Of a stretch of 64,000 nt of DNA, positions 48,508 through 55,457 are shown piece after piece. This stretch comes from Lachancea thermotolerans CBS 6340 (taxonomy: Eukaryota > Ascomycota > Saccharomycetes > Saccharomycetales > Saccharomycetaceae). The stretch is from the NCBI RefSeq assembly GCF_000142805.1, contig NC_013083.1, positions 1,426,001 through 1,490,000 on the forward strand, read 5' to 3'. The position numbers and the translations under genes are program-made. Numbering within the stretch: position 1 is the first letter of the stretch; the number at the start of each line of letters is the position of its first letter. Under the pieces are notes generated by a model. That model was not told the DNA's origin. It did no database searches and was given only the letters and a program-made list of their open reading frames with translations.

Positions 48508-49710
48508 TAATTCCCGTATTGAATGATTACTTGTGTCACGGTGTCTTATATCACGTGATCGACCGCCTCCGGACCGCGGCTCGTTTTTCCCCATCCGTGC
48601 GCGGGCATGTGATTTTGTCTGTTTTTTTTCCTCATTGTCGTCGATCGGCCTCCGGCTGCCGTTGTTGTTGTTGTTATTGTTTGGATTCTCCACGAACCAC
48701 TTGCATCACCGCCCCGCGGCCGCAATCACGCGGCCTGCATACCGTGCGGCCGGCGCCGCAGCTGCAGTAACGCCGCTGACTCCTTTCACCTTAGTCAGCA
48801 CCAGCCTGAAAGGAGAGCCGCGGCCACTGGCTTGGGCACCGCTGCCGCCGCGCTGCCACTGAGTCGTTTCTCGCCTTAGTCAGCTCCGGCGAGAATCGCA
48901 AAACCCAGGTGCTGGGCACTGCTGAGCCAAACCAACACGGTGGCCGGGCCCACACGCAACTCTTACTACGCTCGCTGCGCGCGCAACGCTAGACTGCCGC
49001 CGTGGCGCACGGTTCTGTATCGTCTCCACGCCTACCAGCGCAGGGCCCGGCTTGCTACCCGGGGAACAACACCCTTCCTGTCACTGTGGCCACCATCAAC
49101 CGCGCCCCCTTCTCACAAGCCACAACGCCATTAGTGCTACTCTTTGGCTGTACTTCCACCACATATTTCCTCTGCTGGTCCGCCCAGATCGCGCCGCCGC
49201 CGGCACTCCCATTGGCTCTCCCCTCGGAATAACCTTTTTCTCCGATGTCGCATCTGACAAAGAATGGAGTGGAACAGTTTCCCGAGACAACCGCGTCTGG
49301 TGAGCGATATCCGACGCTGACGTATGGTAGGTGTCCCGTGCGGCCGCGTTCGGTTCGGGGTTAAGTGCGCGCAACGTCAGAGCTCTCTCAGAGCGCGCGG
49401 GAGGCCCGCCCTGCAGAGCCGCCTTTTCTTTTCTCCGAGTCGTCCGCCGCTCCGCTCGAGGTTCTGCCTGCGCTTCAAGGCGCCACCATGCCCGCTTCAC
49501 ACGTTGAGACGCGTGCCTGCAGACACAATGGGGAGGCGGGCGCGGCCAGATTACGAGCGCGCGGAAATCCAAGCCGCAGACGAGCGCGCGGGGCGCGCGG
49601 CGATCCTGTGCCCACGCCGGCACAACCATGCCAGCTCCACGGGTTGCGTGGGGTAACGGGATCCCGCGCTGCATTACCGCAATAGGAAGGAGGCAGCGCG
49701 GCGCAGCGCA

Positions 49711-49756
49711 GCGTGCGTGTGTGCGTGTGTGCGTGTCTGAGTGTGTCTGTGTGTGC
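49711..49756. repeat. GT/GC-rich microsatellite
   Basis: About 46 bp of degenerate (GTGTGCGT)n and (TG)n in the SUT1/SUT2 upstream region. Confidence 0.8.
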
Positions 49757-50024
49757 AAAAAGAAGCCTACCGGAGTAGTGATTTGAGTTTCTCCGATTTT
49801 CCGTATGGTCGTCCGGAGTAGCTAGCGGATTGTCCTCCATCGAGGAAACAGAATGCGCGGTATGCAGTGTGGCGATGGAAGGTGTAAATGCATACATGTC
49901 GGAGCGCGCGCGTATATATATAAAGGCATGCTGGGGCGCGAGCGTGGGAGGCAAGAGCTGCCACCCGGAGAAGGATCCTGGACACATTGTTTTTCGACCC
50001 TTAAGTGCTTGCAGATCACGAGAC

Positions 50025-51173
50025 ATGATCCCGATTGCTATCCAAAACAGTAAGCACCAGTCGTTGCCCCCTCTGCTACTGCCCGACGTGGCGAGGACGG
50101 GGCCGGCGAGCATGCACACATTCTACGACAACTTCCGCGACCCGTTCCGCGGCGCCGGCGGCCCCGGAGGCGGCGGCGTGGGCGTGGGCGTGACCCTGCG
50201 TGGTGGCGGCACGAGTCTCGGAGGCGGGCTCGGCGCCGACCTCGGCGCCGGCCGTCACCCGGGCCGCCTCCTGCTGAACGATCCCTTGCCACGGGCACCA
50301 CCCGTGTTACCCGGCGCGGCCGCGGGCGGGCTGGAATCGCTGGCACGGCTGGCCGCTGTTTCAAGCGATAGCTACATGGTCCGCCCTGCGCCTCTCGCGG
50401 CGCCGGTCGCGATGGCAGGCGTGGCCCTACCGAATGCACCCACTGTGGCGCGCGCGGTGCCTGCCGTTACCCGGGCACCGGACGTGCCTGCGGTGCCAGC
50501 AGTGCGCACGCCCCCGGCGGCGGGTCCCGTGACCGCGCGCAGTCCGTTGGCGCGTCGTGCGCGCAGCCCGTGCAGCCCGCGTGCCGCGCGCGCTGCGCCC
50601 TCCGCCAAGCGTCAGCGGATAGGGCCCAGCTGCGACAGCTGCCGGCTCAAGAAAATAAAGTGCGACGCCTCCGTGGAGGTGTTGTTCCAGGACGAGGCTC
50701 TGGTCGCTTTCAACGGCAACCGTCACGAGTCCCTTCACGTGGCCATGACTCCCGCAGAGGCGCGCGCCGCGCTGCCGTCCCACGTGTGGGACGCGCTGCC
50801 GCCGCATATCGTGGACGCGCTCGAAGCACAGGACGCGCGGCGCGGCGAGGTCGTGCGGCACGTCGACAAGGTCGTGTTCTTCCGCGCGTGCGCGTCGTGC
50901 ACGCGCAGGACCGCGGTGGGCAGCGGCGGCAAAGAAACCGACAGCGATTCTGGAGCCGCCTCCACGCCCGCGGCCGGGCCGGGCTCTGCGCCCGCGTCGC
51001 CCGCCGTGGACAGCGAGGGCAAAGCCGACGCGCGGTCTGAGCCCTGCTGCAGCTTCTCGAAGGGCTTCACACGCTCGGACATAAACGTCTTCACGCGGTT
51101 GCAGAAGCAGCTGGGTGCGCGCGGCCAGCTCGCAGACTTCACAGTGGCCGACTACAGGGCCATTGGATACTAG
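50025..51173 (+). CDS. SUT1: Zn(II)2Cys6-type regulator of sterol uptake (SUT1/SUT2)
   Basis: A 382-residue transcription factor. The first 195 residues are low-complexity (Gly, Ala, Pro, Val), then RQRIGPSCDSCRLKKIKCDASVEVLFQDE begins the zinc cluster with C203, C206 and C213. As in Sut1/Sut2, the second Cys half is displaced: C289/C292 (ACASCTRR) come about 75 residues later and CCSFSKGFTRSDINVF follows. In S. cerevisiae Sut1 and Sut2 control anaerobic sterol uptake and filamentation genes. Neighbours RAD54 and YIP5 (YGL163C, YGL161C) and the more distant RPA135 (YPR010C) show this is the unduplicated gene. ATG at 50025 is my choice; 50112 (MHTFYDNFRDPFRG) is an alternative. Confidence 0.9.
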   Translation: MIPIAIQNSKHQSLPPLLLPDVARTGPASMHTFYDNFRDPFRGAGGPGGGGVGVGVTLRGGGTSLGGGLGADLGAGRHPGRLLLNDPLPRAPPVLPGAAAGGLESLARLAAVSSDSYMVRPAPLAAPVAMAGVALPNAPTVARAVPAVTRAPDVPAVPAVRTPPAAGPVTARSPLARRARSPCSPRAARAAPSAKRQRIGPSCDSCRLKKIKCDASVEVLFQDEALVAFNGNRHESLHVAMTPAEARAALPSHVWDALPPHIVDALEAQDARRGEVVRHVDKVVFFRACASCTRRTAVGSGGKETDSDSGAASTPAAGPGSAPASPAVDSEGKADARSEPCCSFSKGFTRSDINVFTRLQKQLGARGQLADFTVADYRAIGY

Positions 51174-51962
51174 AGCCGCGTGCGCGCGGCGACGTGCATA
51201 AAGTTAGCTCTTACAGGTATAAACGGTGTAGAAGGAAGGTATAGACAATCGATACAGCTAGGATCCGGCGACGAGGTGGGCGCAGCGCGTTCCCAGCGCG
51301 TGTTCAGCGCTGAGCGAGCTTGCTTACGTGAGACAGACCGTGATTGTTCTCGAGAACGCACAGTGCGCGTCGCGGGCAGGTTCCACCACACAGGCACGCA
51401 CACCGGCCGTGCCTGCGAACATGGCGGCCGGGAAATCCAGGTTTTCAAACACCGTGTCGCTTCACCGGCCTTTGCACCCGCGAAGCTGAAACGTCAGGCA
51501 CCGACCGCGCGAGGATGAAACGCCAGGCACCGAGCACGCAAGGATGAAACACCAGGCACTGCGCGTTTGACACTCCGGTGCTGGGCCCTGACCGTTCAGC
51601 GCTGCGTTCGCAAGCGTTGGGCACTCGCCGCTGAAGCCATTGTTGGCGCCTGTGCGGGTGGTGTTACCAGCCTGAGGCCTGCGTTCCGCGAGAATTGGCG
51701 TGCGCGCGGTGCGCCGGCGCACCCGGGCGACTCCCAACGGTCGGCGCGCTCGCATGCCCAGCCTTCAACCCCATTTAGAGTTGCATCGCTTCTCGGATTC
51801 CGAAACCTAAATGGGAAAGATATGCCCGCGCAGGGCGCCGCGGAGGAATAGGTGCGTACCCGTTTCGTATGTAGCTATGTCATTACGTATGCAAACAGGT
51901 AATGCAGACCTTTTTAATCACGTGGTTATCGCACGTGATCGAACCCGGCACCGGCTCCCGCA
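51174..51962. other. 789-bp GC-rich intergenic region with a short tandem repeat
   Basis: Between two convergent genes. No gene is supported. A 29-bp tandem repeat is at 51487-51570. Confidence 0.55.
51487..51570. repeat. 29-bp tandem repeat, nearly three copies
   Basis: The motif TGAAAC.(T/C)CAGGCAC begins at 51487, 51516 and 51545, giving a 29-bp period; the third copy is less complete. Noncoding and GC-rich. Confidence 0.8.
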
Positions 51963-52754
51963 CTACGCGAAGACGTGCGGGACAACCCAGCTCAGCAGCT
52001 GCGCGCTCGCCGCGCCGGCCACGAGGCATGTCACAAGCAGCGGGCGCGACTGCGCGCTCTCCTCGCCGCTACACAGCTGCCGGTAGAAAAACGCGCCGGA
52101 GTGCAGCAGCCCCAGCGCCCGCACGCTCCATACAGCTGCCCACACGGCTGCCCGCGGCAAGGCGTTCGCCAGCGCTACGCGTAGCACGCCTGTGAGCGCG
52201 ACCAGCGGGACCCACACGGCCAACGAGTACCCGTAAAGCGTGATCAGGGACACCAGCGGCCACTGCAGCTCGAGCTTCAGCACCAGCCGTGCCATCAGGT
52301 GCACCACGGCCGGCGTGCCCCATGCGTACAGGTATGCGATTATCAGCGCGGAAACCAGTCTGCGGTCGCCCGGGTGTGCTAGACTTTGGCCCAGCGCTGC
52401 GCTCCTCACAACCCGAGCCAGCGTTGTCGCCGCATAGTTCGCCAGCCCTGCGCACGCCGCAAGCCACACCGGTCCATAGAGGTCGGGCTCCATTTTGCCC
52501 GCGGGTTCGGACTCGTTCCGGGCTTCAGCGTCGGTGTCCCGGAGTGAGCGCAGAGTGAGCGCGCACTTTACACGAGCACAAAATGTTTCGTAGTCTATCT
52601 GGTAACAAGAGGCATAATATGAGGGTGCCGTGGTCGAGCCAGCTGGGGCTTTCGCCGGCAAAACGTCAACTGGAACATCCGCAGCCGGGGACTCTTGTGT
52701 GTTTGCGCCGTAGTTCCGAACTGGCTGGTCCTCGAACGGATTGGGTTCGTCCAT
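51963..52754 (-). CDS. YIP5: Yip1-family Rab-interacting membrane protein
   Basis: A 263-residue Yip1-domain protein. Residues 1-90 are hydrophilic with the family's YYQIDY-like signature (SCYQIDYETFCARVKCALTLRSL). From about 92 come DLYGPVWLAACAGLANYA and then four to five hydrophobic helices to the C-terminus. Yip proteins recruit or assist prenylated Rab GTPases at the Golgi; Yip5 is a poorly known member (310 residues in S. cerevisiae). Third codon positions are extremely GC-rich. The place beside SUT1 equals YGL161C. Confidence 0.87.
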   Translation of the reverse strand: MDEPNPFEDQPVRNYGANTQESPAADVPVDVLPAKAPAGSTTAPSYYASCYQIDYETFCARVKCALTLRSLRDTDAEARNESEPAGKMEPDLYGPVWLAACAGLANYAATTLARVVRSAALGQSLAHPGDRRLVSALIIAYLYAWGTPAVVHLMARLVLKLELQWPLVSLITLYGYSLAVWVPLVALTGVLRVALANALPRAAVWAAVWSVRALGLLHSGAFFYRQLCSGEESAQSRPLLVTCLVAGAASAQLLSWVVPHVFA

Positions 52755-53069
52755 TTTTGGTGCTGCGTCTTCTGGTTGGCTCGTTCGTGTGTGTTAGTTG
52801 CCTGAGGGAACAATTTTTAGGGTGACGATGAGGAGGTGGAGTGGAAAAATGAAAAATCGGACCGTGGTCAGGAACGCCATGGGCTAGCACGAGCCGTTGG
52901 CCAATAAGACTACTTGGCGGGTCGAAAGGGGTTATTCTAGATTGTTCGGAACCCGGCGGGTAATGTATATAAAGCAGGGACTCGCAGACCTTTCGAAGGC
53001 CTAAATGTTGTCTTTCTGGCTCCCCATTGTATTCCTCGATAACATTCTTTTTATTTTAGCACCAGTACC
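52755..53069. promoter_or_regulatory. promoter of the SDR gene (and YIP5)
   Basis: AGGGG stress element (STRE) at 52927-52931, CGGGTAA Reb1 site at 52957-52963 and TATATAAA at 52966-52973, about 100 bp before the reductase ATG. An ATG at 53004 opens a 29-codon frame that overlaps the gene start; it matters only if transcription starts upstream of it. Confidence 0.7.
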
Positions 53070-53906
53070 ATGTCCGTCAAGACCGCTCTGATCACCGGCG
53101 CCGCCCAAGGCATCGGCAAGGCTATCGCCGTCAACTTGGCCCAGAAGGGCTTCCAATTGGCGCTCGCAGACCTGCCCCAGCAGGCTGACAAGGCACAGAG
53201 CGTGATCAAAGAGATCCAGGCCGCGCGCCCTAAAACCAAGGCTCCTATCTTCCTGCCCGTGGACGTCTCCGACAGACAGTCCGTGTTCGACGCCGTGGAC
53301 AAGGCTGCGGACCACTTCGGCTCATTCGACGTTATGGTTAACAATGCAGGCATCGCCATGGTCGCCAAGGTTCTCGAGTGTACACCCGAGGAGCTCGACC
53401 GCATCATGAAGATCAACGTTGGTGGTGTGCTCTACGGTACCCAGGCCGCAACCAAGAAGTTCGTGCAGCTCAACAGAGGCGGCGACTACACCCCTAGCAC
53501 CGTCAAGACTGCCAAGCGCGAACTGACTGGTAAGATCATCAACTGCTGCTCCATCGTCGGCAACGGCGCCTTCGCCGCTCTGCCTCTGTACTCGGCATCC
53601 AAGTTCGCCGTGAAGGGTCTGACCCAGGCCTCCGCTAAGGAGCTGGCGCCTCTAGGTATCACCGTGAACGCCTACGCTCCAGGTATTGTCCTGACACCAA
53701 TGTGGGATCTCATTGACAGCAAGTTGGCTGAGATCACTGGCCTGCCAACTGGCGAGAACCTAAAGAGAGCCATCGACGGCATTGCCTTGAAGCGCGGTGA
53801 AACTCCAGAGGACGTCGCTGGCCTTGTGGGTTTCTTGGCTAGCGAAGGATCTGACTACATCACTGGTCAAAACATTGCCGTTGACGGTGGTATCTCTTAC
53901 AACTAA
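53070..53906 (+). CDS. short-chain dehydrogenase, acetoin/diacetyl reductase-like
   Basis: A 278-residue classical SDR. TGAAQGIG (9-16) binds the nucleotide, and D34 (ALAD) suggests NAD(H). NNAG at 91-94, S161, Y174 and K178 (YSASK) form the catalytic set. LGITVNAYAPGIVLTPMWDLIDSKLAEITG and the ending ITGQNIAVDGGISYN are very like bacterial meso-butanediol dehydrogenase/acetoin reductases (ButA/BudC). A 20-residue insertion at about 135-155 is unusual. It probably reduces acetoin or diacetyl with NADH in the cytosol, a redox valve in fermentation. Codon bias points to high expression. It interrupts the YGL16x gene order, and I know no S. cerevisiae orthologue. Confidence 0.85.
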   Translation: MSVKTALITGAAQGIGKAIAVNLAQKGFQLALADLPQQADKAQSVIKEIQAARPKTKAPIFLPVDVSDRQSVFDAVDKAADHFGSFDVMVNNAGIAMVAKVLECTPEELDRIMKINVGGVLYGTQAATKKFVQLNRGGDYTPSTVKTAKRELTGKIINCCSIVGNGAFAALPLYSASKFAVKGLTQASAKELAPLGITVNAYAPGIVLTPMWDLIDSKLAEITGLPTGENLKRAIDGIALKRGETPEDVAGLVGFLASEGSDYITGQNIAVDGGISYN

Positions 53907-54225
53907 GCATGTACATCCTTGTATAAACGCAATCTCGAGCTGAGGGCCTCATTTCTGGATCCTTAAGCTAACATATTTTTAACAAGAGCGCAAGCGGTCA
54001 ATTGAGCTACCTCGGACACTATGCTGGTATTGGGGCCACACAGCCGTCTAGTTTGCCCTCGCGCTAGGACGTGTCTGTCTCTGAGCGCTGAAGCGCCGGA
54101 GATGGCTATCGCTTTAATTTAGGTGCATTTACGCACACGTGACCTTAGACAGCCATCTATACAGAAAATTTTAGTCACGTAGCCATCGAGAACTGCTCAT
54201 CGCGCACATTCAAGCGCGGAAGTGG
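53907..54225. other. 319-bp intergenic region, SUA5 promoter
   Basis: No gene. It contains CACGTGAC near 54136 and TCACGTAG near 54175, possible bHLH sites. Confidence 0.5.
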
Positions 54226-55431
54226 ATGCTAAGAAGGCTTTTACAGACCATGGCTTTCGAAACTAAAATCCTCAAGGTAGATCCCAAGTCTATTCTATTT
54301 TCTGAGACCGCACACATTGATGGCTCTCTTCCAACCATCACAGACCCTGAAACGGAACAAAATCTACTAGAGGCAGCTAGAACAATCAGAGATACAGACG
54401 ACACCGTAGGTTTTCCGACGGAAACGGTCTACGGGCTTGGAGGGTCCTCTCTCAATGACAAGTCGGTTCTTAATATATACAAGGCCAAAAACAGGCCCAG
54501 TGACAACCCACTCATAAGCCACATTTCGTCCATCGACCAGCTAAACCGGAAGATCTATGGGCAGGAATCTTGCTCCGATATCTTACAAAACATCCCACAG
54601 ATATACCGCTCTCTAACAGAGAAGCTTTGGCCAGGCCCCCTCACAATATTGCTGCCTGTACCGCAGCAGTCAACTCTGTCGAAACTAACCACTGCTGACC
54701 AACCCACTTTCGCAGTACGCATACCGTCGAACCCTATTGCCAGGGCCCTTATTGCTCTCAGCGATACTCCTATCGCTGCACCCTCAGCTAATCAATCGAC
54801 TCGTCCCTCGCCAACGCTCGCCTCGCATGTGTTTCACGACCTGAAAGGACGCATCCCTCTTATTTTGGATGGAGGTGCGTGCTCGGTAGGTGTTGAGAGC
54901 ACCGTCGTGGACGGTTTGGTCTCTCCACCTCTCCTTCTGCGTCCTGGTGGCTTCACCTGGGAACAAATCCGCTCGATGGGTGGCCCGCAGTGGGTCGACT
55001 GTAAGGTTGAAAATAAAAAGACTGTTAGTGAAGGCGAAAAGGTGCGGACTCCAGGTATGAAATATCGCCACTACTCACCCCAAGCAAAAGTCATCCTTTT
55101 TGCCCCACAAGAAGGGAGTGCACCTCTTGAGAAGCGCCTCGAAAATGTCAAAAGCGTTATAACAGACCACGCTCGTGATGTTCGCGGATTTGCGGTTTTG
55201 TCTTCTCTAACTTTTCCGGATAACCTGCTTGATGACCCCCATGGAATCTATAGGTGCTTGGGAAGTTCGAATACCGAAATACAAGCTAACTTATTTGCCT
55301 ACCTGCGGCAAGTTGACGAAATGCCGAATATCGACATTATTTTCGTTGAAGGAATTGACGAAGAGGGGGAAGGGCTGGCAGTGATGAACAGGCTTAGGAA
55401 AGCTGCTTCTAATAATGTAGTTTCATTTTAA
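54226..55431 (+). CDS. SUA5: threonylcarbamoyl-AMP synthase
   Basis: A 401-residue Sua5 that makes threonylcarbamoyl-AMP for the universal t6A37 modification of ANN-decoding tRNAs. The YrdC domain spans about 45-250: [37 protein letters not shown] and [18 protein letters not shown] are all present. The linker with [12 protein letters not shown] leads to the Sua5 C-terminal domain ending [14 protein letters not shown]. The gene starts [14 protein letters not shown]: the first ATG gives a short basic, hydrophobic leader (possible mitochondrial targeting), the second (54250) a cytosolic form, as in S. cerevisiae SUA5. Equivalent to YGL169W; convergent with PMR1, 26 bp between stops. Confidence 0.96.
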   Translation: MLRRLLQTMAFETKILKVDPKSILFSETAHIDGSLPTITDPETEQNLLEAARTIRDTDDTVGFPTETVYGLGGSSLNDKSVLNIYKAKNRPSDNPLISHISSIDQLNRKIYGQESCSDILQNIPQIYRSLTEKLWPGPLTILLPVPQQSTLSKLTTADQPTFAVRIPSNPIARALIALSDTPIAAPSANQSTRPSPTLASHVFHDLKGRIPLILDGGACSVGVESTVVDGLVSPPLLLRPGGFTWEQIRSMGGPQWVDCKVENKKTVSEGEKVRTPGMKYRHYSPQAKVILFAPQEGSAPLEKRLENVKSVITDHARDVRGFAVLSSLTFPDNLLDDPHGIYRCLGSSNTEIQANLFAYLRQVDEMPNIDIIFVEGIDEEGEGLAVMNRLRKAASNNVVSF

Positions 55432-55457
55432 TTACTTGAACTCATTAAAAACTCTAT

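Larger units (their letters stand above)
48314..50024. other. 1.7 kb GC-rich intergenic region between RAD54 and SUT1/SUT2
   Basis: Divergent promoter region without a supported gene. It contains MCB sites ACGCGT at 48420-48425 and 48473-48478 (RAD54 side), a 28-bp palindrome with two CACGTG cores (48480-48507), another CACGTG at 48552-48557, and a GT-rich microsatellite (49711-49756). Many long frames are open on both strands only because the sequence is GC-rich. Confidence 0.6.

Noticed and set aside
47809-48693. 294-codon minus-strand frame over the RAD54 start
   Set aside because: An Arg/Pro/Ser-rich shadow frame created by high GC; RAD54 is read in another frame here.
49096-50119. Overlapping minus-strand frames of over 200 codons upstream of SUT1
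   Set aside because: GC-rich DNA has few stops; composition is low-complexity and there is no recognised domain.
51930-51965. GATCGAACCCGG-like string as a tRNA T arm
   Set aside because: No acceptor, D or anticodon arm can be formed around it.
53004-53093. uORF overlapping the reductase start as a regulatory feature
   Set aside because: TATA at 52966 predicts most transcription starts at or beyond 53004, so it is probably not in most mRNAs.
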